Shown here in pieces: positions 16,920-26,797 of a stretch of DNA of 64,000 nt (position 1 is its first letter; each line of letters starts with the position of its first letter). The translations under genes were made by a program, and so were the position numbers. Source of the stretch: Terriglobia bacterium (GTDB lineage Bacteria; Acidobacteriota; Terriglobia; Bryobacterales; Bryobacteraceae); assembly GCA_020073305.1 (NCBI GenBank), contig JAIQFK010000005.1, forward strand, positions 62,001 to 126,000, given 5' to 3'. The notes under the pieces were generated by a model. The model worked only from the letters and a program-made list of their open reading frames with translations, was not told the DNA's origin and made no database searches.

Positions 16920-17680
16920 TTCCGCACCCCTTTTGGCTTGTCTTTGCCCTCTTCGGCCGCGACCAGTTCGCGCCGGTGCGTGATCCAGTACACGCCGCCC
17001 AACAACACCCCTGCGATCGAAGCGATGTCCGGTGTGCGCGAGAGCACCCGCCAAGTGAGCATGGGTAGCGGCGTCTTGGGAAGATTGGTGGGAATTCCCA
17101 GTTGCCCGAACGGTACCGCCGAGAGAAACAGCGTCGACGTGCCTCCCACTTCTTCGACGCCATAAATCCGCGCGTAATACTGGCCCGGCTTCTCGTTGAT
17201 CCGCCGCCGCGCCTCCTGAATCAACTGGTCCCGGTCGCCCGAGATCGTGGCGCCGGTGGGACAAGCCTCGGCGCACGCAGTGGGTTTGCCATGAGACACG
17301 CGCTCGTAGCACATGTCGCACTTGCGCACGATCGGTAAACGGCTCGTCCACTGGTACGTCGGAACCTGAAACGGACAAGCCAGCATGCAGTACCGGCACC
17401 CGATGCATTTGGTCTGGTCGTAAACCACCGGACCGAGCGCCGTCTTTGTGAACGCGCCTACCGGGCAAACCGACGCGCATGTCGGGTCGGCGCAGTGCAT
17501 GCATAGCCGCCGGCTGTAGCGCTCGCCATGGGTTTGAATGGCCGTCAGCTTGTGTGCCGAAATCTGCTCCTCGGCCGCAATTTTGTCGTTATATGGAAGC
17601 TTCCACCGCGCCGCGCACGCTTTCTCGCATTCGCGACATCCTATGCACATAGTACTGTCGTACAGTATGGCCAGGCCCAT
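16916..17680 (-). CDS. Four-cluster ferredoxin subunit (HybA/DmsB-like)
   Basis: 254 residues with sixteen Cys in four groups: CIGCRECEKAC (12-22), CMHCADPTCASVC, CIGCRYCMLAC and CDMC...CAEAC, matching four [4Fe-4S] clusters as in HybA, DmsB and NrfC. A single C-terminal hydrophobic helix (IASIAGVLLGGVYWI) is followed by a basic tail. No Tat signal is encoded and an in-frame stop lies just upstream of the start, so none is missed. GCGGAGA precedes the ATG. It lies between the GcvH-like gene and the NrfD gene and should form the electron wire of that complex. Confidence 0.92.
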   Translation of the reverse strand: MGLAILYDSTMCIGCRECEKACAARWKLPYNDKIAAEEQISAHKLTAIQTHGERYSRRLCMHCADPTCASVCPVGAFTKTALGPVVYDQTKCIGCRYCMLACPFQVPTYQWTSRLPIVRKCDMCYERVSHGKPTACAEACPTGATISGDRDQLIQEARRRINEKPGQYYARIYGVEEVGGTSTLFLSAVPFGQLGIPTNLPKTPLPMLTWRVLSRTPDIASIAGVLLGGVYWITHRRELVAAEEGKDKPKGVRK

Positions 17681-17722
17681 TCTCCGCTATCCCCCTGTTA
17701 GTCATGCACTTTCAGTGCCCAA

Positions 17723-18385
17723 TTACGTCAGGAAAAACTCCGCCGTAATGCGATGCCACTCGGCTCCCGGGATACCGGCCAGCAGGTCGTCCACCGGGCG
17801 TCCGCCGTCGGCCGCGACTGCCCCTGCAAAAGCCGGTTGGCGGGCGTAGAGGCGGGCAACCGCGTCTTTCATCCAGCTTCGGACCATGCCCGCCGGAAGC
17901 AGATTCCGCCATGTCCCTTCTTCATCAGGGACATGCACCGACATGAGCCAGCCTCTGCCGTACGGATCGTGCCGCAGGAGCGAAGGGTCGTTCACCACGT
18001 CGGGGTTGACCTCCACCACCTCTCCTTCTATCGGCGAAACCATCGAAGTTCTTTCGCCATTACGATATAGCGTCCAGGCGGTCTGCCCCTGCCGGATCCA
18101 CTGCCCGGGCTTGGGCAGCTCGATCTTCTGAATTTTGCCGGCCAGTTTGGCGGCGAACTCATCGGCTCCCACACGAGCTAAGTGCTGCCGTTCCCGCACT
18201 AACCAGGTGTGCCCCGGGTGATAGCGAACCCCCTCCGCAACCATGAAGCCATCAACATACGACGGCTCGACGGCCGGTGGAACCGGCGCGGCTGCCTTCT
18301 TGGCAACCGGCGCCTTGTTGCGATTCAGCACGTAATCTAAGACTGCGAAGCCTACAAAAGTTGCGAGGACAAGTAGGACGGTCAT
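17723..18385 (-). CDS. Membrane-anchored glycine-cleavage H-like protein without lipoyl lysine
   Basis: 220 residues from the ATG at 18385 (GGAGG upstream). The frame is open further, but that part is upstream DNA including the promoter. An N-terminal helix (2-18) anchors the protein. The hybrid-barrel lipoyl fold is evident from HTWLVRERQHLARVGADEFA, PKPGQWIRQGQ and VSPIEGEVVEVNPDV, close to GcvH. Where GcvH has the ESVKA lipoyl-lysine hairpin, this protein reads YRNGERTS, so it cannot be lipoylated at that site. It is the first gene of the ferredoxin/NrfD operon. No other glycine cleavage gene is nearby. I infer a structural or docking role in a membrane redox complex. Confidence 0.85.
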   Translation of the reverse strand: MTVLLVLATFVGFAVLDYVLNRNKAPVAKKAAAPVPPAVEPSYVDGFMVAEGVRYHPGHTWLVRERQHLARVGADEFAAKLAGKIQKIELPKPGQWIRQGQTAWTLYRNGERTSMVSPIEGEVVEVNPDVVNDPSLLRHDPYGRGWLMSVHVPDEEGTWRNLLPAGMVRSWMKDAVARLYARQPAFAGAVAADGGRPVDDLLAGIPGAEWHRITAEFFLT

Positions 18386-18410
18386 GGCGAAACCTCCGCT
18401 TTGTGTAAAG

Positions 18411-18425
18411 ACACGCAGGGTGCCA
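18411..18425 (-). promoter_or_regulatory. Candidate sigma-54 promoter for the GcvH-like operon
   Basis: On the minus strand a perfect -24 box TGGCAC (18425-18420) is followed by five bases and GTGT (18414-18411) where TTGC is expected. The expected start site near 18400 would leave a short leader with GGAGG before the ATG at 18385. An NtrC-type activator is encoded in the same operon. The -12 element is imperfect. TGCGTG (18453-18458) and CACGCA (18492-18497), further upstream, could be an activator dyad. Confidence 0.35.
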
Positions 18426-18526
18426 TACCTAACTCGCTTGATTTCAGTTGGTTGCGTGAGGTGTGTGGATTTCCTCTGTGGTGTTTCTCTACACGCAGTT
18501 CGACTTCTGTTGATTCTAATGTGGTT

Positions 18527-18577
18527 AGCTATGTTGCGGTTCTCAACAGCCGCTGTAGAGCATTGCAACAGCTAATT
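18527..18577 (-). terminator. Hairpin at the end of rlpA
   Basis: TTAGCT(AT)GTTGC and GCAACAGCTAA pair around a central stem-loop at the rlpA stop. There is no run of T after it, so it may be a processing or protection structure rather than a classical terminator. Confidence 0.25.
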
Positions 18578-19243
18578 CGTGTCTTCGCGGATAACGAACG
18601 CTTGGCCCAGTTTGCCGTCCTGCTCGGCGCGAATGCGTGCGACCAGCGCGCCGGCATCATCCACGGTGGCGGCGCGGCCGACCAGCACGCGCCAGATCTG
18701 CGGATCGCCGGGCCGGGGAACAAGCCGGGCGGCTCCGTAGCGGGCTTCCATGTCGGCGCGCAGACGCTCGGCGTTGGAACGAACGGCGAACGCGCCGACC
18801 TGCACGGCGTAATAACCTGGCATGATCACGGCTGGGGCCTGCAGGATCTCAAGTCGTACTCTGGCGGTGCCCGGACCCACGAGATCGATGGCGCGCGCCG
18901 CGGCGTGCGACAGGTCGATGATGCGATCGTCCACGAACGGACCGCGGTCGTTGATGCGCACGTCCACCGTTTTGCTGTTCTCGAGATTGACGACCCGCAC
19001 GAACGTGCCGAAGGGCAAGGTGCGATGGGCGGCGGTGAGCTGCTCCATGTCGTAGACCTCGCCCGAGGCCGCGGATCTGCCGTGATAGGGATGACCGTAC
19101 CAGCTTGCCAGACCGACCTCGGCAACCGCGGCTACACTGGCCGACGGGGGCGGCGGCGGAGCGGCAGCACGCACCGTTCGCTTTTCTCCGCAGGACAAGA
19201 GAAAAAGTCCCAGAGAAGCTGTCATCACCAAAGCCTGTCGCAT
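18572..19243 (-). CDS. rlpA: RlpA-family septal ring lytic transglycosylase lipoprotein
   Basis: 223 residues. The signal ends in a lipobox (LFLLSC, Cys18). The double-psi barrel domain carries GLASWYGHPYHGRSAASGE and RVNDRGPF-like VRINDRGPFVDDRIIDLS, with the conserved catalytic Asp region of RlpA. A C-terminal SPOR domain (YYAVQVGAFAVRSNAERL) would bind denuded peptidoglycan at division sites. RlpA cleaves naked glycan strands. The gene lies 186 bases upstream of the GcvH-like gene on the same strand but has a hairpin at its end, so it is probably a separate unit. Confidence 0.9.
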   Translation of the reverse strand: MRQALVMTASLGLFLLSCGEKRTVRAAAPPPPPSASVAAVAEVGLASWYGHPYHGRSAASGEVYDMEQLTAAHRTLPFGTFVRVVNLENSKTVDVRINDRGPFVDDRIIDLSHAAARAIDLVGPGTARVRLEILQAPAVIMPGYYAVQVGAFAVRSNAERLRADMEARYGAARLVPRPGDPQIWRVLVGRAATVDDAGALVARIRAEQDGKLGQAFVIREDTN

Positions 19244-19373
19244 CTCGTGAGATACTACCGTGGCGGTCGATCTTGAGGCAACAAAAATTACGTTTCCGTT
19301 TCTAATTGGTGGCCGCGCGCTGCATCAACTCTCACTAAATCAGCAGAATGAAAAATGTAGTGGAAGTTAAACG

Positions 19374-20761
<1,388 letters not shown>

Positions 20762-20762
<1 letters not shown>

Positions 20763-23224
20763 CAGTGGCTCACGAGCTCGGGCTCAACAACCTTTTTGTA
20801 TTTGCACTCCTGGTTGGGGCATTGCAGGACGGTGCCGGCCTTCAGCCATTTTTCCAGCAGGTAGGAGCTGCCGCAGTCGGGACATTTTTCGGAAACCGGC
20901 TTGGCCCAGGTGACGAAGTTGCACTCGGGATAGCGGCTGCAGCCGTAAAACGTCTTGCCGCGCTTGGAGCGCCGCTCGACCACTTCGCCTTCGGAGCACT
21001 CCGGGCACTTCACGCCAATGGTCTTCTGCTTGACGTATTTGCAGGTGGGATAGTTGCTGCACGCGGTGAACTCGCCGTAGCGGCCGTATTTCATGACGAG
21101 ATTGTTCCCGCACTGCGGGCATTTCTCGTCCAGCGCCACATCGGCCTTTTTCTGCGTGCCGCCGACGGGGCGCGTTGTTTTGCAGTCCGGGTAACCGGTG
21201 CAGGCGTAGAACTGCCCGAAGCGGCCCTTCTTGAGCACCATGGTGCGGCCGCAGTTCTGGCAATATTCCTCATCGCCCTGCTCGGTGAGATCCGCGCCCT
21301 CCACGTCGGGCAGGTCCACGGTCAGCTCGCGCGTATTCGTACACTCGGGATATCCGGTGCAGGCAATGAAGCTGCCGTGCTTGCCCCACTTGATGACGAG
21401 AGGCTTGCCGCACTTTTCGCAGATGAGGTCGGTGGGCTTCTCCATCCGCTTGATGTCGGTCATGTTCTGTTCGGCCGACTTGAGATCCTTCGCAAAGCGG
21501 CTGTAGAACTCCGACATGGCTTCGCGCCAGTCGAGCTTGCCCTCTTCGATTTCGTCCAACTCCTCTTCCATGCGGGCGGTGTACTTCACCTCGAAAATAT
21601 CGCTGAAGCTCTCGAGCAGCAGGTCGGTGACCACCATGCCCAGCTCGGTGGGCGCGAACTTGCCGCCTTCTTTGGTAACGTACTCGCGCTCCTGAATGGT
21701 GGAGAGAATGGAAGCATAGGTGGAGGGACGGCCCACGCCATCGGCTTCGAGCTTTTTGACCAGCGTGGCTTCGTTGTAGCGCGGCGGCGGCTCGGTGAAA
21801 TGCTGCTCGGGCTTGATGCCCTTGAATTTGAGAATTTCGCCTTCGGTCACTAGAGGCAGTTTGTGGCGCAACTCCTCGTCTTCCTCGTCCTTCTCATCTT
21901 TGCCCTCCGCGTAAACGCGCAGATAGCCGTCGAACTTGGGAACCGACCCGGTGGCGCGGAAGATGTACTCGGCGCCATCGGAGCCCTTTGCCGTGACATC
22001 GATGGTGGTCTGATCGAAGACCGCGGGCGTCATCTGGGAAGCGACGAAGCGCATCCAGATGAGCCGGTACAATTTCAGCTCGTCGTCGGAAAGATGGCGC
22101 TCGATTTCATCGGGCGTGAGCATCACCGAGGAAGGCCGGATGGCTTCGTGGGCGTCCTGAGCCTCTTTTTTCGATTTGTAGATGTTCGGTGACGCGGGCA
22201 AGTAGTCCTTGCCGTACTTCTCGCCGACGAAGCCGCGCACCTCTTCGATGGCCTCCCCGGCGACGCGCGTCGAATCCGTACGCATGTAGGTGATGAGACC
22301 GACCGATCCTTCTTTGCCCAGCTCGATACCTTCATACAGGCGTTGCGCCAGCATCATGGTGCGCTTCACGCTGAACCGCAGCTTGCGTGCCGCTTCCTGC
22401 TGCAAAGTGGAGGTGATGAAGGGAGCTACGGGGTTGCGGCGCTTCTCCCGCGTGCCGACGGATTTGACAACGTACTCGGCGCCGGTGAGCGCGCTGACCA
22501 GCGAATCGGCCGTCTGCTGGTTGCCGATTTCCGGCGTCTCGGCGTCGCCTCCCGCCACCGCGCGTTTGAACAACCGGGCATCAAACGGCGGCGGCTTCTT
22601 GGCGCCGAGGTTGACGTCGATGGTCCAGTATTCTTTTTTCTGGAAAGCGCGGATCTCGCGCTCGCGCTCGACGATGAGGCGCAGGGCGACGGTTTGCACG
22701 CGTCCCGCCGAGAGGCCGCGGCGGACCTTGTCCCACAGCAGCGGAGAGATCTTGTAGCCCACCAGGCGGTCGAGCACGCGCCGCGCCTGCTGCGCTTCGA
22801 CCAGGTGGATATCCACCTGGCCGGGATGCTCGAAGGCTTTCTTAATGCCGCGCGAGGTGATCTCGTTGAACATCACGCGGAAAATCTCGGGACCGGTTTT
22901 CTTTTTGCCTTTGCCCTTGGATTCGCCGTCCAGCTCTTCCTGGAGGTGAAAGCAAATGGCCTCGCCCTCACGATCGGGGTCAGCCGCCAGGTAAATCTGC
23001 TCGACTTTCTTCGCCGCCTGTTTCAGTTCCTGGATGAGCTTCTTTTTGCCCTCGATAATTTCGTAGCGGGGTTCAAAGCCGTTCTCCACGTCCACGGCAA
23101 GGTCTTTCTTAGGAAGGTCCTTGATATGGCCGAGCGAGGCTTTGACCAGGTAGTTCCGTCCCAGGTATTTATTGATGGTCTTCGCCTTCGCCGGCGATTC
23201 CACGATTACGAGCGCCTTTGCCAT
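20762..23224 (-). CDS. topA: DNA topoisomerase I (type IA)
   Basis: 820 residues. The Toprim domain starts at the N-terminus (KALVIVESPAKAKTINKYLG) and holds the DPDREGEAICFHL acidic motif. The catalytic Tyr lies in SVGLITYMRTDSTR (about residue 315). Five C-terminal zinc ribbons follow (CEKCGKPLV, CQNCGRTMV, CPQCGNNLV, CPECSEGEV, CPDCGSSYL), two more than in E. coli TopA. It relaxes negative supercoils. It is separated from dprA by 28 bases, an order (dprA-topA) that is widespread in bacteria. Confidence 0.97.
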
Positions 23225-23252
23225 CTTTTGTTAACTTCTCTTTTCCGACTCG

Positions 23253-24422
23253 CTACCACACTTTAACAAAGTTCTTCCCTGGAAGCTGTTTTACCAGACC
23301 CGTCAACTCCAACTCAAACAGGGACGCGATAATTTCAGAAGCAGAGAGATCTTCCAGTGATTCTACAAGCACATCCAGGTGTGTGCCGGCATCGGGTTTG
23401 AGTTTTTCCAGGAGCCTGCGGGAAATGTTGCCGTTACTAAAGGATGCCTGAACCGGCTCGGAAGTTACAGCGTCCGCGCTAAGTCCTTGAGCCAGCAAGC
23501 GCTTTTTGCCATTCTCGATCAACTGGCGCCGCACTTCGGGAGGGAGGTCCACCACCACGTCGTTCCAATCCTGCACCAGTTTAGCGCCCTGCTTGATGAG
23601 CAGATTCGGCCCCCAGCTCATTTTCGAGGTGATATTGCCTGGAACGGCAAAGACTTCCCTGCCCTGGTCGAGGGCGAGCCGGGCGGTGATTGCGGAGCCC
23701 GAGTACTGTGCGCCTTCGACCACCAGCAGGCCGACGGACATTCCGCTGATGATGCGGTTGCGGATGGGAAAGTTCTGCGGGAACGCGGTGGAGCCCATGG
23801 GGAACTCGGAGAGGAGCAGGCCCTTGGACGCGATCTCGATGGACAGATTGCGATTCTCGGAGGGGTAGACGACATCCACGCCGCAGCCGAGCACCGCGAC
23901 GGTGTCGCTTCCGGCGGCCAACGCGGCCTTGTGCGCCGCGGTATCGATGCCGCGCGCCATGCCGCTCGTAATGGTGAGACCGGCACGCGCCAAATCTCCC
24001 GCCAGGCGCTCCGCGGCCGCCATGCCGTAGGGAGTAGGGCGCCGGGTGCCCACCACGCCGAGCATGACGGATGCGAGCAGCTCGGTCCGCCCCCGCGCAA
24101 ACAGCAGAACCGGCGGATCGAAAATCTCGCGGAGCAGCGCCGGGTAGCGGGGATCGGTGATGGCGACGGCGGCGGTTCCGGTCTCCAGCATTTTTTCCTG
24201 CTGCAGGACGGCGTCTTCGAACGAACAGCCGCTCGAAATGCTCTGCGCCAGCGCGCCGCTGACGCCCGCGCCTTCGAGTTCGGTGCGCGAGGCGCGAAAC
24301 ATAGCTTGGGGCGTGCGGAACCGTGCAATGAGTTTTCCGGCGCCGCGGGTGCCAAGACCCGGCACGAGCCGGAGGGCAAGCCAGTGCAGTTCTTCGTCGC
24401 GACTGATGGTTGGAACGGGCAT
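23253..24422 (-). CDS. dprA: DNA-processing protein DprA
   Basis: 389 residues when started at the ATG at 24422 (MPVPTISRDEELHWLAL); the frame is open 26 codons further but that part is not family-like. A helix-hairpin-helix region is followed by the Rossmann-like DprA core with TSGMARGIDTAAHKAAL and VLGCGVDVVYPSENRNL, then SGSAITARLALDQGREVFAVPG and a C-terminal winged helix (DLSASEIIASLFELELTGLV). DprA loads RecA on incoming single-stranded DNA during transformation. ComEC is encoded 8 kb away. Confidence 0.95.
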   Translation of the reverse strand: MPVPTISRDEELHWLALRLVPGLGTRGAGKLIARFRTPQAMFRASRTELEGAGVSGALAQSISSGCSFEDAVLQQEKMLETGTAAVAITDPRYPALLREIFDPPVLLFARGRTELLASVMLGVVGTRRPTPYGMAAAERLAGDLARAGLTITSGMARGIDTAAHKAALAAGSDTVAVLGCGVDVVYPSENRNLSIEIASKGLLLSEFPMGSTAFPQNFPIRNRIISGMSVGLLVVEGAQYSGSAITARLALDQGREVFAVPGNITSKMSWGPNLLIKQGAKLVQDWNDVVVDLPPEVRRQLIENGKKRLLAQGLSADAVTSEPVQASFSNGNISRRLLEKLKPDAGTHLDVLVESLEDLSASEIIASLFELELTGLVKQLPGKNFVKVW

Positions 24423-24505
24423 GAAGCGGGCGGAGTTCGAGCGGGCGGACCGCGGATCTCCTAAGATGAGTTTGTGGCGACGATCGGCCCGGATTCTCAA
24501 ACCAA

Positions 24506-24772
24506 ATGAAACGTGACGCCGACTTCTTCGGCGAGGACCGCGCGGAACTCGTCTACATCGCCAAGAGGCTGCGAGATGCGCAGCGCCTCGAATCCATTCT
24601 GACGGCCGCGGGCGTGGATTACGGGGTGGAAGCCGACCGCTACCGGGGCGGAGTGGTCTTCCAGACCGAGCGCATCGGGGCTTTCTTCTACGTGCTGCCG
24701 GAGGCGATGGAAGCGACGCGACGCGTCATGAGGGAGAACGGGTACCGGGTGTATCAAGGAGAGCGGGGTTAG
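24506..24772 (+). CDS. Conserved hypothetical protein, DUF2007-like fold
   Basis: 88 residues, divergent from dprA. The pattern ELVYIAKRLRDAQRLESILTAAGVDYGV, two beta strands, then FYVLPEAMEATRRVMRENGY resembles the small ferredoxin-like DUF2007 proteins (strand, helix, strand, strand, helix). No cofactor motif or membrane segment. Function unknown. The start is taken at the ATG after CAAACCAA, where no strong ribosome site is visible. Confidence 0.6.
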   Translation: MKRDADFFGEDRAELVYIAKRLRDAQRLESILTAAGVDYGVEADRYRGGVVFQTERIGAFFYVLPEAMEATRRVMRENGYRVYQGERG

Positions 24773-24810
24773 GGGTGGTACACTGGCCCAACGATCGCGG
24801 CGGTAGCCCC

Positions 24811-24918
24811 ATGGGATCAATCTCGGTTGCCTGCTATAGGCCACGTGCCGGTTGCGAGAAGGCTCTACTGGAGCTGCCGGAATTCCAGAAGATGTTTTCG
24901 CACTTCGAGCCGATTTAA
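24811..24918 (+). pseudogene. Short remnant resembling the start of a small alpha/beta-barrel protein
   Basis: A 35-codon frame in the 188-bp gap. MGSISVACYRPRAGCEKALLEL looks like the beginning of ABM-like dimeric alpha/beta-barrel proteins (typically VAYYRPKPGKEQALLEL), but it stops after 35 residues where about 100 are expected. It may be the relic of such a gene. The evidence is this short similarity only. Confidence 0.25.
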
Positions 24919-24960
24919 CCGGGAGGGAAGCTTCCAGCCGATGAACTCCGGCTAGACCTT

Positions 24961-26232
24961 ATGCTCACACCGGGACGTATCCTCGAACCACGCCACTTTG
25001 CGGGCTTTCGATGCATCGGGGCGGACTGCGAAGATACGTGTTGCGACGGCTGGGCGGTTCCCGTGGATAAGGCGGCTTATGAGAAGTACCGGGAATGTCC
25101 CGATCCGAAGTGGCGTGCGTCTTTCGAAAAACTCGTGACGATCCATGCCGCCAACCCCACCGATCACGACTACGCGCGGATCCGGCTGGACAGCACCACC
25201 TGCCCGTTTCTGTCGGAGGGCCTCTGCTCCATTCACAAAAACCTGGGTGAAGACTACCTGCCTGTCACGTGCGCCAGTTTCCCGCGCGTCTGGAACATCG
25301 TCGACCAGGTGCTGGAGAGATCATTGGACCTTGGCTGCCCCGAAGCCGCGCGCGTGGCGCTGCTCGATCCGGAGGCGATGGGTTTTGAGGAAAAACCGAT
25401 GGATGGCCGGGATTATGAAGTGCGCGCCGGCGCCGTGGATACGTCGCGGCGGAGCCATGCCGGCAAGCCTTATCAGCATTTCTCGCCGGTGCGGGCGTTT
25501 GCGGTAGGGCTTCTGCAAAACCGCGCGCTTCCCCTGTGGAAACGCATACTGATCCTCGGTTTCTTCTGTGACAAGCTGCAGGAAATGGGATCGGGCAACG
25601 ATGAGCCGGAGATCCCGGACATGATCCAGGCCTACGGCCAGGCCGTCTCCGCCGGATCCTTCGATGCGACCCTCAATCAGTTAAGTGCCAACCTGCCGCT
25701 GCGGCTCGAAACCGTGGTCGAGATCATCATCGCGCGCATCACTTCGGATTTCACCAACCGCCGCTTTCTCCAGTCGTACAAGGAATTCATGGATGGCCTC
25801 GAGTGGAGTCACGATTCCACGATGGAGTCGCTCGGCTCGCGTTACCTGGCGGTTTACACGCAGCAGTGCGCGCCGTTCCTGGCCGCCCACAGCCACATAC
25901 TGGAGCATTACCTGGTGAATTATGTGTACCGGGGCCTGTTTCCGTTCGGACCGCAGGAAAGCACGTACACTCTGCGCGTGCAGCATATCCAGCGCTCCAT
26001 TCATGACGGGTTCATGCTGATGGCGGCGCACTACGCCATCATCGAAACCCTGCTTGCCGGCCTGGCGGGTTTTTACAAGGAAGCCTTCGCCGCCGAACAC
26101 GTGATCCGCGTAATCTACACGTCCACACGCACGTTCGAACACAGCCTGACCTTCTCCGAGCGTATTCTGCAGGCACTCGAAGGGAAGGGCCTCAACAGCG
26201 TGCAGGGCGCCGCCGTTTTGATCAGAGCTTGA
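24961..26232 (+). CDS. Flagellin lysine-N-methylase-like protein (FliB family)
   Basis: 423 residues. The N-terminal cysteine cluster C18-x4-C23-x3-CC27-28 with GWAVPV, then CPFLSEGLCSIHKNLGEDYLPVTCASFPR, is characteristic of the FliB/YkgJ-type family. In Salmonella FliB methylates flagellin lysines. No flagellin or other flagellar gene is present in the window, and homologues are common in non-flagellated bacteria, so the natural substrate here may be different. The C-terminal two thirds are helical without recognised motifs. It converges with the NUDIX gene 43 bases later. Confidence 0.8.
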   Translation: MLTPGRILEPRHFAGFRCIGADCEDTCCDGWAVPVDKAAYEKYRECPDPKWRASFEKLVTIHAANPTDHDYARIRLDSTTCPFLSEGLCSIHKNLGEDYLPVTCASFPRVWNIVDQVLERSLDLGCPEAARVALLDPEAMGFEEKPMDGRDYEVRAGAVDTSRRSHAGKPYQHFSPVRAFAVGLLQNRALPLWKRILILGFFCDKLQEMGSGNDEPEIPDMIQAYGQAVSAGSFDATLNQLSANLPLRLETVVEIIIARITSDFTNRRFLQSYKEFMDGLEWSHDSTMESLGSRYLAVYTQQCAPFLAAHSHILEHYLVNYVYRGLFPFGPQESTYTLRVQHIQRSIHDGFMLMAAHYAIIETLLAGLAGFYKEAFAAEHVIRVIYTSTRTFEHSLTFSERILQALEGKGLNSVQGAAVLIRA

Positions 26233-26275
26233 AGCGGGTCCGAGCGACGGTCATCCAGCCCAAAATCACGGCAGC

Positions 26276-26797
26276 CTAGTGTTTCCCGTTCTTCCAGACG
26301 AAATATCCGATGATCGTTTTCCCGTCCTGAATTTTGTTCGAGTGGATCATCTGCTCGACCTGTTTGGCCGAGAACCACCGGCATTCAATGCGTTCATCGT
26401 CCATGGGCTTGGCTTCGCCGGCGGTCAAGTCCGTCGCCAGGAAGATGGTCATCTTTTCGGAAACGAAGCCAGGGCTGGGGTAGAAAGAAATCAGCTTCTT
26501 CCACCGTCGGGCGCGATAGCCGGTCTCTTCCTGGAGTTCGCGCTTGGCCGTCGTCAGGGGTTTCTCGCCGGGATCGAGGCGGCCCGCCGGCAATTCCCAC
26601 AGACTGGCGCGCGCCGGGAGACGGTACTGGCGGACCATCAGGATGCGCCGCCGGTCATCCACCGGCATCATCACCGACGATCCGCCATGGCGAACGATGG
26701 CGCGGTGGATCTCAAATCCGCCCGGATCTTTGGCATGATCCTCGGTCACCCAGAAGATCGGGCCCCGGTACAGCTCGCGCGACGAAAGCAGCTTCAT
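26276..26797 (-). CDS. NUDIX hydrolase, ADP-ribose pyrophosphatase type
   Basis: 173 residues. The full Nudix box G-x5-E-x7-RE-x2-EE-x-G is present (GRLDPGEKPLTTAKREL, then QEETGY). Upstream VMMPVDDRRRILMVRQYR and the following SFYPSPGFVSE match ADP-ribose diphosphatases (NudF/YqkG). It would clear ADP-ribose and related nucleotide sugars. The ATG at 26797 overlaps the stop of the M16 gene (TGATG), and a GTG one codon earlier is possible. Confidence 0.9.
   Translation of the reverse strand: MKLLSSRELYRGPIFWVTEDHAKDPGGFEIHRAIVRHGGSSVMMPVDDRRRILMVRQYRLPARASLWELPAGRLDPGEKPLTTAKRELQEETGYRARRWKKLISFYPSPGFVSEKMTIFLATDLTAGEAKPMDDERIECRWFSAKQVEQMIHSNKIQDGKTIIGYFVWKNGKH

Noticed and set aside
16920-17504. 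N-terminal extension of the NrfD frame up to 17504
   Set aside because: The extension is the ferredoxin gene read in another phase; the ATGA overlap at 16916-16919 gives a proper start.
17723-18385. Interpretation of the H-like gene as part of a glycine cleavage system
   Set aside because: No gcvT, gcvP or lpd is nearby, the protein has a membrane anchor, and the lipoyl-lysine position is not Lys.
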